DNA of 64,000 bases from Aestuariibaculum suncheonense (lineage in GTDB: Bacteria; Bacteroidota; Bacteroidia; Flavobacteriales; Flavobacteriaceae), in assembly GCF_014596935.1 (NCBI RefSeq), contig NZ_JACVXC010000001.1, positions 864,783 to 928,782 of the forward strand, read 5' to 3'. This document shows, piece after piece, positions 19,040 through 28,026 of this stretch. The notes beneath the pieces were generated by a model that searched no databases, had not been told where the DNA came from, and saw only the letters and a list, made by a program, of their open reading frames with translations. The translations under genes and the position numbers were made by a program. Each line of letters begins with the position of its first letter. Position 1 is the first letter of the stretch.

Positions 19040-20902
19040 TTACCCCTCCAGCTTAGACGATAACTCAAACCAGCGTTCTTCTTTCGCTTCAATGGCATCA
19101 ATAATCTCCTGAAGTTTTAGAGATAGGTCGTTGATTTGATCCTGCGTTAAATCCGGATTATTAAACTTGGCTTCCATTTCCTTTTTGTCATAGGCTAAAG
19201 AATTCAGCTTACTTTCAATGTTTTTAAGTTCTTTCTCCTCATTATAACTCAGCTTGCTGGCTTCGTTCTGTTTCCACGATTTTTTTTCTTTCTTATCTTC
19301 GGTAACCGTTGGTTCGGCTGGTTGGCTGTCTTCATACACGCGGTAGTCGGTGTAATTTCCAGGGAAATCTTCAATCACACCATCGCCTTTAAAGACCAAG
19401 AGGTGATCGACCACCTTATCCATAAAGTAACGGTCATGCGACACCACAATAATACAACCCGGGAAGTCCATTAAAAAACTTTCCAGAACATTAAGGGTGA
19501 CGATGTCTAAATCGTTGGTGGGCTCATCGAGAATTAAAAAGTTAGGATTCTGAATAAGCACCGTACATAAGTATAAACGCTTGCGTTCGCCACCGCTTAG
19601 TTTTTCAACAAAATCGTATTGCTTTTTTCTGCTGAATAAAAAGCGTTCCAGAAGCTGTTGCGCACTAATTTGTCGCCCTTTCTTTAAAGGAATATAATCA
19701 CCAAACTCACGAATGACATCAATAACCTTTTGTTCGGGTTTTATCTCAATACCATTCTGGGTATAGTAACCAAACTTAACCGTTTCTCCTGTAATCACTT
19801 TTCCGCTATCGGGTTGGGCGGTTTGGGTAAGGATGTTCAGGAAAGAGGTTTTACCGGTTCCGTTTTTACCAATAATCCCGACACGTTCGCCTTTTTGAAA
19901 GGTATAGTCGAACTTGTCTAAAATAACCTTCTCTTTAAAGGCTTTAGAGACTTTATGGAACTCCAGAATTTTACTTCCCAGGCGTTCCATATTCAGTTCC
20001 AGTTGCACTTCGTGGTCTTTACGACGCTGGTGTGCCCGGTGTTTGATATCGCTGAAATCGTCAATACGCGACTTCGATTTGGTGGTACGGGCCTTAGGCT
20101 GGCGTCGCATCCACTCTAATTCTTTTTTAAAGAGTTGCTTGGCTTTACCCGTTTCGGTTTCAAATTGCTCAATACGGGCTTCGCGCTTCTCTAAATAATA
20201 GGAATAGTTGCCTTTATAACTGTATAGCTGGCCTTCATCCAGCTCAATAATTTCATTACATACGCGCTCTAAAAAGTAACGGTCGTGCGTGACCATAAAC
20301 AGGGTGATGTTTTCCTTGGCAAAGAAGGCTTCCAGCCACTCTATCATTTCCAGATCCAGGTGGTTGGTAGGCTCATCCAGAATCAGTAAGTCTGGTTTAT
20401 TGATTAGAGCATTGGCCAGCGCCAGACGTTTCTTTTGTCCGCCGGATAACGATCCGACTTTCTGATGCAGGTGTTCCAGCTTCAGTTTAAAGAGAATCTG
20501 TTTGTACTGGGTTTCAAAATCCCAGGCCTGATGCAGTTCCATTTGCTCGAAGGCTTTCTGGTAGGCATCGGTATCTTCCGGATTTTCAAGGGCTTTTTCG
20601 TAATTACCAATAACCTTTAAGATGTCGTTATCGCTGGCAAAGATGGTTTCTTCCACCGTAAGCTCTGGGTTAAATTTTGGGTCCTGAGATAAGAAGGATA
20701 CCGTAATGTCTTTTCGGTAAGTGACCTGCCCAGAGTCAGGCGTGTCTTCACCGGAAATGATACGTAAAATAGAGGTTTTTCCGGTTCCGTTTTTAGCAAC
20801 AAAGGCTATCTTCTGGTCTTTGTGGATGCTAAAGGAAACGTCCTGGAACAGGGTAAGTTCTCCGTAGGATTTCGATATGTTTTCGACAGTTAAGTAATTC
20901 AA
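19040..20902 (-). CDS. ABC-F family ATPase (Uup-like)
   Basis: 620 residues with two ABC cassettes in one chain and no membrane domain. Walker A motifs are AKNGTGKTSILR and GKNGTGKTSFLN; signature motifs are LSGGQKKRLALA and LSGGERKRLYL; Walker B motifs are LLILDEPTNHLDL and FLILDEPTNDLDI. Between the cassettes is the P-site tRNA-interaction linker (MRRQPKARTTKSKSRIDDF). The C-terminal coiled coil (~545-620) is typical of Uup. These proteins act on stalled ribosomes or DNA structures. Divergent from the export gene at 21006. Confidence 0.93.
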   Translation of the reverse strand: MNYLTVENISKSYGELTLFQDVSFSIHKDQKIAFVAKNGTGKTSILRIISGEDTPDSGQVTYRKDITVSFLSQDPKFNPELTVEETIFASDNDILKVIGNYEKALENPEDTDAYQKAFEQMELHQAWDFETQYKQILFKLKLEHLHQKVGSLSGGQKKRLALANALINKPDLLILDEPTNHLDLEMIEWLEAFFAKENITLFMVTHDRYFLERVCNEIIELDEGQLYSYKGNYSYYLEKREARIEQFETETGKAKQLFKKELEWMRRQPKARTTKSKSRIDDFSDIKHRAHQRRKDHEVQLELNMERLGSKILEFHKVSKAFKEKVILDKFDYTFQKGERVGIIGKNGTGKTSFLNILTQTAQPDSGKVITGETVKFGYYTQNGIEIKPEQKVIDVIREFGDYIPLKKGRQISAQQLLERFLFSRKKQYDFVEKLSGGERKRLYLCTVLIQNPNFLILDEPTNDLDIVTLNVLESFLMDFPGCIIVVSHDRYFMDKVVDHLLVFKGDGVIEDFPGNYTDYRVYEDSQPAEPTVTEDKKEKKSWKQNEASKLSYNEEKELKNIESKLNSLAYDKKEMEAKFNNPDLTQDQINDLSLKLQEIIDAIEAKEERWFELSSKLEG

Positions 20903-20978
20903 AAGCTATAATTTTTTGCAAATAACGTATAAAAAACCAAAAATACGGGTATATATTTTATTGTTCCCCCTTAAAAGT

Positions 20979-20986
20979 TATATTTG
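20979..20986 (+). promoter_or_regulatory. Candidate -7 element of the export operon
   Basis: TATATTTG lies 20 bp before the ATG at 21006, preceded by a TTG at 20961-20963 (15-nt spacer, shorter than usual). It drives the Wza/Wzc pair. Confidence 0.5.
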
Positions 20987-21005
20987 TGATAAAGCTAAGC
21001 TCCAT

Positions 21006-21809
21006 ATGATTAAACAATTGTTCGGTATCTTCTGTCTTGTAATGAGTGTATTGTGCAGCTCATGTATAACCAATAAAGATGTGGTGTATTTACAGGATAA
21101 AGGACATGTGACAGCAAGTGATTCACTTCAAATTCAAGCCTTATCGAAACCCTATCGCGTTCAGGTGAATGATATTTTAAGTATTGATGTTAAGGCATTA
21201 GATGAAGAGCTGGTTGCCATTTTCAATCCCACGACCTCTTCTTCTAATAATGGGGGACGTGGTTCAGAGCAGGCCCTTTATTTTACCGGTTTTACAGTAG
21301 ATTTACACGGAAACATTGAGTTTCCTATTCTTGGAGAATTGAATGTCCTGGGCTATACGGTAGAGGAAATTGAGGCTATGGTAAAGCGGGAGCTATTAGC
21401 GCAATATTTTAAGGAAACCGCGCAGATTTTTGTGACGGTTAAGCTGGCCGGATTAAAGTATACCACTTTAGGAGAGATGAGTGCCGGAACCCATGTGATA
21501 TACCGCGATCGCGTCAATATCCTGGAGGCCATTGCCAACGCCGGGGATATTCGGGTAACAGGAGATAGAAAAGATGTGATGATTATTCGTCAGTATCCAC
21601 AAGGCCAAAAAATACATCATATCGATCTGACCGATATTAATGCAATGAAATCGGAGTTTTACTATATTCAGCCTAATGATATTATTCTGGTGAAGCCTTT
21701 AAAACGTAAAGCTTTAGGAGGTGGCCAGACCGCTGTGCAAAACCTGACCACCATTGTTAGTGTGTTTTCGGTATTGGTAAGTACTTATTTTATTATACAA
21801 AGTTTATAA
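21006..21809 (+). CDS. Polysaccharide export lipoprotein (Wza-like)
   Basis: Start at ATG 21006, giving a lipoprotein signal peptide with lipobox VLCSSC and ~267 residues. The open frame extends upstream through the promoter, which is excluded. The poly_export domain begins PYRVQVNDILSIDVKALDEE and is followed by SLBB-type repeats (VDLHGNIEFPILGELNVLGYTVEEIE; TLGEMSAGTHVIYRDRVNILEAIANAG). It probably forms the outer-membrane secretin-like pore for capsule or exopolysaccharide. A C-terminal hydrophobic helix (VSVFSVLVSTYFIIQSL) is present. The next gene, the autokinase, starts 4 bp later. Confidence 0.93.
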   Translation: MIKQLFGIFCLVMSVLCSSCITNKDVVYLQDKGHVTASDSLQIQALSKPYRVQVNDILSIDVKALDEELVAIFNPTTSSSNNGGRGSEQALYFTGFTVDLHGNIEFPILGELNVLGYTVEEIEAMVKRELLAQYFKETAQIFVTVKLAGLKYTTLGEMSAGTHVIYRDRVNILEAIANAGDIRVTGDRKDVMIIRQYPQGQKIHHIDLTDINAMKSEFYYIQPNDIILVKPLKRKALGGGQTAVQNLTTIVSVFSVLVSTYFIIQSL

Positions 21810-21813
21810 GAGT

Positions 21814-24258
21814 ATGGAAGATAATATACCTCAGCAATATTCTTTAAACTTCGATTTTAAGGCCTTTTTGTTAAGAGCTTTAAGTTACTGGAAGTGGTTT
21901 GTGCTGGCTCTGGTTATTGGTTTGTATGTGGTGTATCAGCAAAACATCAGAAAAGAGTTTCCCTATACCTTAGAAGCTTCTATTTCGGTACAGGATGATA
22001 AAAATCCCTTATTCACATCAAACACCAGTCTTATTTTTAATTACGGTGGTATTTCCGGTAAAATACAGGATGTGTTACTCAATTTAAAATCAAGAAAACA
22101 TCATGAAAAGGTGGTGGATAGTCTGGATTTATATCTGAGCTATTTACAGCAAGGGCGTTTTCATATGACAGATATTTATAAGGCGGTACCCTTTGCTTTT
22201 GAAGGCGAAGCCGAGGCATTTCAGGTTATTGGTCAGCCCGTTAAAATAGCTTTTATTGATGATGAACAATTTGAACTGTCTTACGATTTTGGAGATGCAG
22301 CGTCGGTTTCGGTTCAGAATTTCGATTCCAAAGACATTAAGACAGTGCCAGTAGCACATTCGGTATGGGCTAAAACCTACCGCTTTAATGAGTATATCGA
22401 TCAGGAGGTGTTTAAAGGGCGGCTTGTTAAAAATGAGAAGTCTCATAACTTGTCGGGTAAAGAGTTTTATATAGAGTACACCAATTATAATACAACAGTA
22501 TCTCAATTTGTAAATAGATTCTCTGTAGTTAATGAAGGCGGAACGCCCTTGTTAACCCTTCGTTTAACCTACAGGAACAAAGCTAAAATAGTCGATTACC
22601 TTAATGCCTGTATAGCGATACTGGATCGCGATTTGTTGCAACGTAAAAACCAGTATGCCATTAATACCATTAATTTTATTGATAAGCAACTGGCAAGAGT
22701 CAAAGCGGAGTTAGGCAAGAAAGCAGATTCTTTAAATACCTTTAAACAGCGAAACAAAATATTTGACTTAGGAAGTGAAAGCAATGCCTTGATTACTAAG
22801 ATTACCCAGTTTGAAGATGAGAAGATGGTATTGGAAGAATCGCTGCTGTATTACGATTTGCTAAAGGATTACCTGGAAACCAGTAAAGACTTTACCAACT
22901 TTCCGGCGCCGGCGGTTCAGGGGATTGATGATCGAAATGTTACAGGCGCCATTTCTCAAATTATTCAATTGTCGGGAGAGAAATCTAAACTCGAGTACTC
23001 GGTGCGTAGTGATGCCGCCGTGTTTAATGATTTAAACCGACAAATTGAGGGATTGAAACAGGTGATTTATGAGAGTATCTCTTCCAATAAGGCGAATATT
23101 CGATTCCAGATTCAAACGATCAACAGAAATATCGCCAATTTAGAGCGAGAGTTTTCGGTAATGCCAGAGAATCAACAGAAACTTCAGGGCTTTGAACGCG
23201 AGTATTTACTCAGTCAGAATACCTATAACCTTTATCTGGCGAAACGTGGCGAGGCCGATCTGGTTAAAGCCTCTAATATTTCAGATATCATTCTTATAGA
23301 ACCGGCAAAAGATGTGGGGCAGGCACCACGCGTATCGAATTTAAGTATTCGCTATGTATTTGCGGTTATCGCGGCGTTTATACCCATACTACTGGTGGCT
23401 TTTGTGGTAACCTTTTTCGATAGAAAAATTCATAACCCTGCAGATCTGGAACCATTAACTAAAATGCCACTTTTAGGAGTTGTAGGCTGGAGTAGTGCCG
23501 ATAGTAATCTGGTGGTATTACAAAAGTCGAATTCGGCAGTTGCTGAAGCCTTCCGTGCGATTCGTACCAGTTTACAGTTTATTTATAAACGTCAGGAGGT
23601 GCCGGGGGCCAAAACGGTGATGTTAACCTCTTCGGTAAGTGGCGAGGGTAAAACCTTTTGTTCCATTAATATTGCGTCGGTATTTGCCTTAAGTGGTAAG
23701 AAAACCGTACTGGTTGGTTTGGACCTGCGTAAACCTAAAATCTTTGATGATTTTGAAATACAAAACGCGGTGGGAGCGGTTAATTATTTAATCGGTCAGG
23801 CCACTTTAAAAGATATTGTACAACCTACCAATGTAGAGCATCTCGATGTGATAACCTCCGGGCCGGTACCTCCAAACCCATCCGAATTACTGATTGGGGA
23901 GTATATGCAGGATTTGATTACCGACTTGAAAGCGAATTACGATTATATCATTCTGGATACGCCACCCGTAGGTTTGGTATCCGATGCTTTGGAATTAACG
24001 CCTTATGTGGATGCGACCCTGTATGTGGTGCGTCAGGATTATACCAAAAAAGATATGCTTAGGGTGATTAATGATAAGTACAGGAAAGGCGAGGTTAAAA
24101 ATATCAGTCGGCTGTATAATTTCTACGATCAGAAATCTAAGTATGGCTACGGTTACGGCTATGGCTACGGTTATGGCGCGTATGGTAACGGGTATCATGG
24201 AGAAGGAGCTAAGAAGAAAGGCTGGTTTGGGAAGTTGAAGAAGGCGTTTAAACGTTAG
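21814..24258 (+). CDS. Polysaccharide chain-length regulator and tyrosine autokinase (Wzc-like)
   Basis: 814 residues. The N-terminal Wzz domain starts after a membrane helix (YWKWFVLALVIGLYVVYQQ), and a long periplasmic coiled-coil region follows. The second membrane helix is ~506-530. The cytoplasmic BY-kinase has SSVSGEGKTFCSIN (Walker A), VLVGLDLRKPKI (A') and YIILDTPPVG (B). The tail has repeated YG pairs (24144-24180), the autophosphorylated tyrosine cluster. It controls polymer length and export with the Wza-like lipoprotein. No phosphatase gene is adjacent. Confidence 0.95.
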   Translation: MEDNIPQQYSLNFDFKAFLLRALSYWKWFVLALVIGLYVVYQQNIRKEFPYTLEASISVQDDKNPLFTSNTSLIFNYGGISGKIQDVLLNLKSRKHHEKVVDSLDLYLSYLQQGRFHMTDIYKAVPFAFEGEAEAFQVIGQPVKIAFIDDEQFELSYDFGDAASVSVQNFDSKDIKTVPVAHSVWAKTYRFNEYIDQEVFKGRLVKNEKSHNLSGKEFYIEYTNYNTTVSQFVNRFSVVNEGGTPLLTLRLTYRNKAKIVDYLNACIAILDRDLLQRKNQYAINTINFIDKQLARVKAELGKKADSLNTFKQRNKIFDLGSESNALITKITQFEDEKMVLEESLLYYDLLKDYLETSKDFTNFPAPAVQGIDDRNVTGAISQIIQLSGEKSKLEYSVRSDAAVFNDLNRQIEGLKQVIYESISSNKANIRFQIQTINRNIANLEREFSVMPENQQKLQGFEREYLLSQNTYNLYLAKRGEADLVKASNISDIILIEPAKDVGQAPRVSNLSIRYVFAVIAAFIPILLVAFVVTFFDRKIHNPADLEPLTKMPLLGVVGWSSADSNLVVLQKSNSAVAEAFRAIRTSLQFIYKRQEVPGAKTVMLTSSVSGEGKTFCSINIASVFALSGKKTVLVGLDLRKPKIFDDFEIQNAVGAVNYLIGQATLKDIVQPTNVEHLDVITSGPVPPNPSELLIGEYMQDLITDLKANYDYIILDTPPVGLVSDALELTPYVDATLYVVRQDYTKKDMLRVINDKYRKGEVKNISRLYNFYDQKSKYGYGYGYGYGYGAYGNGYHGEGAKKKGWFGKLKKAFKR

Positions 24259-24281
24259 TGGTGATATATGAAACACAATGG

Positions 24282-24306
24282 ATTCCTGCTTTCGCAGGAA
24301 TGACAA
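24282..24306. repeat. Short palindromic repeat (GGATTCCTGC/GCAGGAAT type)
   Basis: ATTCCTGC-TTTC-GCAGGAAT is a perfect 8-bp stem followed by GACAA. This REP-like unit is common between genes in many bacteria. It may also end the wzc transcript. Confidence 0.6.
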
Positions 24307-24341
24307 TGAAAGGTGTGAATTGAGATGTTGTTGGCTGTGAT

Positions 24342-24430
24342 ATGCCGAAATCGAAGCTTCAGCATAGCTAAACAAGTTCGGAATGACAGGATGAAGTTAT
24401 TCTGTCATGCTGAATTCAGTTCAGCATCCT
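24342..24430 (-). repeat. Dispersed intergenic repeat, family 2, copy 2
   Basis: Reverse-complement copy of 18945-19029. It shares CGAAATCGAAG, AGCTAA-CAAGTTCGGAATGACA and the terminal ATGCTGAA..TTCAGCAT hairpin. It fills most of the wzc-cysQ gap. Confidence 0.85.
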
Positions 24431-24463
24431 ACGCTCAGGTAGGGAATAAAATATAAAATTATA

Positions 24464-25252
24464 ATGAACAAACTACTATTAATAGCCATAGAAGCAGCCG
24501 TTGCAGCAGGAGCCGAAATCATGCAGGTGTATTCCGGGGATTTTGAGGTGCAACTTAAGGATGACCACTCCCCCTTAACCGTGGCTGATGAACGTGCCAA
24601 TACGATTATCAACAGGTATCTGGAACCAACTTCTATTCCCATCATAAGTGAAGAGAATAAGGCAGTGGATTATGCCGAGCGTAAAGGCTGGACGAGCTGC
24701 TGGATGGTAGATCCGTTAGACGGCACTAAAGAGTTTGTGAAACGCAACGGGGAGTTTACCGTGAATATCGCCCTGATAGAAAAAGGAAAACCTGTTCTGG
24801 GGGTGATTTATGTGCCTGCTATAGAAATGCTGTATTATGCAGAAGTAAAGGCCCAAAAGGCTTATAAATGTGAGGTGCCTAACCATAGGTTTAGTGAGGC
24901 TGTTTTAGAAACCTCTGTCGCTATCAGTCCGGAGTGGGCTATTAAGTTGACCCTGCGTATTGTAGCCAGTAGTTCACATCAGAGTCCGGATACCGATATA
25001 TTTATTAAAGAGTTGAAGCAAGAAGGCTATGCCGTAGAATTAGTATCTAAAGGGAGTTCCTTAAAGTTCTGTTTAATGGCCGAGGGTGCTGCCGATATAT
25101 ATCCGCGATTTGCGCCTACCATGGAATGGGATACGGCTGCAGGGCATGCCTTGTGTCTGGCGGTAGGCCTGGAGGTGTCGCAGGTAGATCAGGATAAACC
25201 TTTGGTATATAATAAATCCAATTTGTTGAATCCTTATTTTATAGTTCAGTAG
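24464..25252 (+). CDS. cysQ: 3'(2'),5'-bisphosphate nucleotidase CysQ
   Basis: 262 residues of the inositol monophosphatase-like superfamily. Metal ligands are in SEENKAVDY (E), WMVDPLDGTKEFVKRNGEFTVNIAL (DPLDGT motif) and PTMEWDTAAGHAL (EWDTAA). It hydrolyses 3'-phosphoadenosine 5'-phosphate, the by-product of PAPS-dependent sulfation or sulfate reduction. cysC follows after 6 bp, so PAPS production and PAP removal are coupled in one transcript. Confidence 0.93.
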   Translation: MNKLLLIAIEAAVAAGAEIMQVYSGDFEVQLKDDHSPLTVADERANTIINRYLEPTSIPIISEENKAVDYAERKGWTSCWMVDPLDGTKEFVKRNGEFTVNIALIEKGKPVLGVIYVPAIEMLYYAEVKAQKAYKCEVPNHRFSEAVLETSVAISPEWAIKLTLRIVASSSHQSPDTDIFIKELKQEGYAVELVSKGSSLKFCLMAEGAADIYPRFAPTMEWDTAAGHALCLAVGLEVSQVDQDKPLVYNKSNLLNPYFIVQ

Positions 25253-25258
25253 ATATTT

Positions 25259-25843
25259 ATGGAGCATAATAAAAAGCAAGACTACAGCATCACCAAAAGT
25301 AATCGTGTTGACTTAAATAAGCACAAGCCTTGTTTAATCTGGTTTACGGGGCTTTCGGGATCCGGTAAATCGACCATTGCTAATCTATTAGAAAAGGAAC
25401 TTCATAAGCAACAGATTCATACCTATACCCTTGATGGTGATAATTTACGCCGGGGCTTAAATAAAGACTTAGGGTTTACCAAGGAAGATCGTACCGAGAA
25501 TCTGCGACGTACAGCCGAGGTGGCGCGCTTATTTATTGATGCGGGTATGGTGGTGATTGCCGCCTTTATTTCACCGTACAACAGTATTCGGGAGATGATA
25601 AAAACCATTGTTGGCGAGGCGTATTATATTGAAGTGTTTGTGAATACACCACTGGAAGTCTGTGAACATCGTGATGTTAAGGGCTTGTATAAAAAGGCGA
25701 GGGCTGGTGAAATAACCAATTTTACAGGGATTAGTGCACCTTTTGAGGTACCTCTAAATCCAACAGTGGAGATAAAAACGGTTGAGGTTGCGCCGGAAGA
25801 GGCGGTAAAACGGATATTGGAAGTGCTTAAGCATAAGATTTAG
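25259..25843 (+). CDS. cysC: Adenylylsulfate (APS) kinase CysC
   Basis: 194 residues. P-loop LIWFTGLSGSGKSTIANLLE, then LDGDNLRRGLNKDLGFTKEDRTENLRRTAEVARLF and the lid region KGLYKKARAGEITNFTGI. It phosphorylates APS to PAPS. The usual partners cysD and cysN do not follow; the next ~720 bp have no gene. Together with the upstream export genes this suggests sulfation of a surface polymer (inference). Confidence 0.95.
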   Translation: MEHNKKQDYSITKSNRVDLNKHKPCLIWFTGLSGSGKSTIANLLEKELHKQQIHTYTLDGDNLRRGLNKDLGFTKEDRTENLRRTAEVARLFIDAGMVVIAAFISPYNSIREMIKTIVGEAYYIEVFVNTPLEVCEHRDVKGLYKKARAGEITNFTGISAPFEVPLNPTVEIKTVEVAPEEAVKRILEVLKHKI

Positions 25844-25871
25844 ATTGTTGTTTTATTTGTTCATTTCTTTT

Positions 25872-25950
25872 ATTCGTCTATACTTATTCTTTTGTGGAAC
25901 TCATGATGTGCTTCGCTATTGCCTTGTCAAAAGAAGCGAACCAAAGAAAA
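25872..25950 (-). repeat. Dispersed intergenic repeat, family 1, copy B
   Basis: Inverted relative to 12320-12395. It shares TTTTATTCGTCTAT and GGAACTCATGATGTG, with scattered differences between. Confidence 0.75.
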
Positions 25951-26099
25951 TGGACGTCCTATATTAGACTGGACATAAAGATGAGAGAAAATGTTAGTTA
26001 GCTTTCATCTTAGCCATTATGAGAAGAAGAAGTAATAGTGGATAAGAGAGGTCTAAGTTAGGTCTGCCACCCCGATTAGATTAGAGATCAATAAGTAAT

Positions 26100-26138
26100 A
26101 AAACCTTGGTAATTTTGATAATTATCAAGGTTTTGTTG
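26100..26138 (+). terminator. Terminator downstream of cysC
   Basis: A 15-bp stem with one mismatch: AAAACCTTGGTAATT (26100-26114) pairs with AATTATCAAGGTTTT (26120-26134), followed by T-rich sequence. It is 257 bp after the cysC stop, so it may end a long untranslated tail. Confidence 0.65.
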
Positions 26139-26518
26139 TTTTAGGAGTTCATATTAATTGAATTCGTTTAAATAAAAATGTTACCTATTCGTTTACCATA
26201 TTTAAAAACGAGTATAAAGGTAGCCTAGCAATTTAATTTGGCTTTTGTTTCTAATGTTCAATTTTAAAGACAAAAGTGCATGAAAACCACACAAACTTTC
26301 AGTGTTCTGTTTTGGCTGAAAGAATCCAGTATCAAAATTGTAAATGCGTCCTTTTACTTTCGTGTTAATTTTTTTTGGTTTAAATAGGTAGCAAGTGTTT
26401 TCAGAATTCAATTTTCTTTTGCGTTATTATGATAAGGTTCAAGGTAATACTTTAATTTGTTGAAAGGTTAGTATCCTCGTTCTAGGCTAGTGGTCAATAA
26501 GTCTTTTGAGATAGTGAG

Positions 26519-26553
26519 AAGGACACTAAAAGATAAAAATCATCAGTGTCCTT
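26519..26553 (-). terminator. Weak hairpin after the T9SS-exported protein gene
   Basis: AAGGACACT pairs with AGTGTCCTT across a 17-nt loop, 12 bp past the stop on the minus strand. No strong T-run follows on that strand. Confidence 0.45.
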
Positions 26554-26565
26554 AATTTACTTTTA

Positions 26566-27993
26566 TTATTTAACTAATATTTTTCTCGTAAGAATGCTAA
26601 ATTCTGTTTTAATCTTTAAAAGATACAAACCAGAACATAAATCGAACTTGATTTCATTTGAAGAAATTAAACCTTTCCTTACCATTTTACCGTTTGAATC
26701 ATAAATTGTAAATTCTGAATTTTTAAAATTATCAGGTAACTTAACAAAATTTGTAGCTGGATTAGGAAATACTTGAACTATTTCTTGGGTTACATCGTTG
26801 GCTGACAATGTTGTTGTATCTAAACTATATAATTCGTTTCCGGTTGTTCCATTATCTCCTTCAAAGTAAACAACACCGTTTAAAACAACCAAATCATCAA
26901 TGTCTATTATATTACTATCTAATCTGGTTGTTGTTACTCCATCAGTTCTAAATAAATATTTTGAACTGTTATCTGAAACTTTTCCTGCATAGTATAAATA
27001 AGCTCCATAACCAGCATAATCTGATGGATCATGATTATCACCATCAACATCACTACTTCCGTTTAAGTTACTAACATTGGTTAAAACACCATTACTTGGA
27101 TTATAACTCCATAATTGATCTTCAGACGTTCCGTTATCACCTTCAAAAAATAATATACCATTCCAAGCAAATAAACTTGTGATTCCCGCTAATGATGTGG
27201 TTTCTGTAACCGCCATAGTTCCAGATTCTGTTCCATCTGTTTTCCACAAGGTATCTTCAGCTTCAAAATACAATTCATCTCCTAAAATTGTAAAGTTACT
27301 TATACCTGAATTAGTATCATCTTCTGTTATATCTTTAATCAGTGTAAAATTTTCTGATGTAGGATCGTATGCATAAAGTTCTCTTCCTATTGAAGCTTCA
27401 TCTTCTGAATAGTCCATATAACAATAAATCTTGTTTTTAAAAGAAGCTATTGTAGCTCCTATAACAGCTTCTACCCCAGTTCCTGAATTAGTTACAGGAA
27501 TAGCATTAGAACCATCAAATTGATAAAGTTTATACGAATCTGAAGTCAAAACAAAATAGACTTTACCGTTTAATTCGGTTTGATTAAAAATAAATGGAAA
27601 TGCTGTTTGAGTAGTACCTGTATCGGTCCCATCGGTGGTAAAAAGCACATTTCCTGATCCTGTATTTGCTGAAAAATACAATGTGTTATTAAATTCGAAA
27701 AAATTACTTGGACTGGAATTATCAGAACCCGTTCTTAAATCTTTTACAAATGTTGTACCACTTTCGGTGCCATCGGTTACCCAAAGCTCTCTTCCTAAAT
27801 CATCTCCTCCAGGAGAATTAGAACCGCTTGAGTCATCTGCGCTAAAATAAATTTTGTTATTAAATACCGTTAAATTGGTTGGCGAAGAACTTAAAGAGAG
27901 ATTGTCGTTAATTTCTTTAACCTTCATAATTTGTGCATTTATAACAACGCTTGTAAGTAAAGCAAAACATGCCGTGTGTAATTTTTGTTTCAT
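26566..27993 (-). CDS. Secreted ELWxTDGT-repeat protein with T9SS sorting domain
   Basis: 475 residues. The signal peptide ends near SVVINAQ. The body is a beta-propeller-like series of repeats such as GRELWVTDGTESGTTFVKDL, VLFTTDGTDTGTT, DTLWKTDGTESGTM and YLFRTDGVTT. The last ~75 residues are a type A T9SS sorting domain (VQVFPNPATNFVKL ... GLYLLKI ... TRKILVK), so it crosses the outer membrane and is probably anchored to the surface. It is the last gene of the sigma/SusCD locus, 33 bp after the di-haem peroxidase gene. Ligand unknown. Confidence 0.88.
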   Translation of the reverse strand: MKQKLHTACFALLTSVVINAQIMKVKEINDNLSLSSSPTNLTVFNNKIYFSADDSSGSNSPGGDDLGRELWVTDGTESGTTFVKDLRTGSDNSSPSNFFEFNNTLYFSANTGSGNVLFTTDGTDTGTTQTAFPFIFNQTELNGKVYFVLTSDSYKLYQFDGSNAIPVTNSGTGVEAVIGATIASFKNKIYCYMDYSEDEASIGRELYAYDPTSENFTLIKDITEDDTNSGISNFTILGDELYFEAEDTLWKTDGTESGTMAVTETTSLAGITSLFAWNGILFFEGDNGTSEDQLWSYNPSNGVLTNVSNLNGSSDVDGDNHDPSDYAGYGAYLYYAGKVSDNSSKYLFRTDGVTTTRLDSNIIDIDDLVVLNGVVYFEGDNGTTGNELYSLDTTTLSANDVTQEIVQVFPNPATNFVKLPDNFKNSEFTIYDSNGKMVRKGLISSNEIKFDLCSGLYLLKIKTEFSILTRKILVK

Positions 27994-28026
27994 AGTTGAG
28001 AGTTTGTTTGAGAGTTTATTAATTAA

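Larger units (their letters stand above)
25844..26565. other. Gene-free gap between cysC and the SusCD locus
   Basis: 722 bp with no convincing coding frame. It holds the family-1 repeat copy B, a hairpin terminator (26100-26134), an AT-rich stretch and a second hairpin near 26519-26553. A 69-codon minus frame at 26202-26411 has no recognisable features and is not called. Confidence 0.7.

Noticed and set aside
18157-19101. Long 314-codon version of the methyltransferase gene
   Set aside because: The upstream 60 codons read through a dispersed intergenic repeat (18945-19029) and into the end of the ABC-F gene. ATG 18921 begins the conserved protein.
25975-26100. Possible insertion-sequence remnant after cysC
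   Set aside because: No inverted-repeat ends, transposase reading frame or target duplication could be found.
26202-26411. 69-codon minus-strand frame in the gap after cysC
   Set aside because: No signal peptide, domain or good start context, and it lies in an AT-rich repeat-containing gap.
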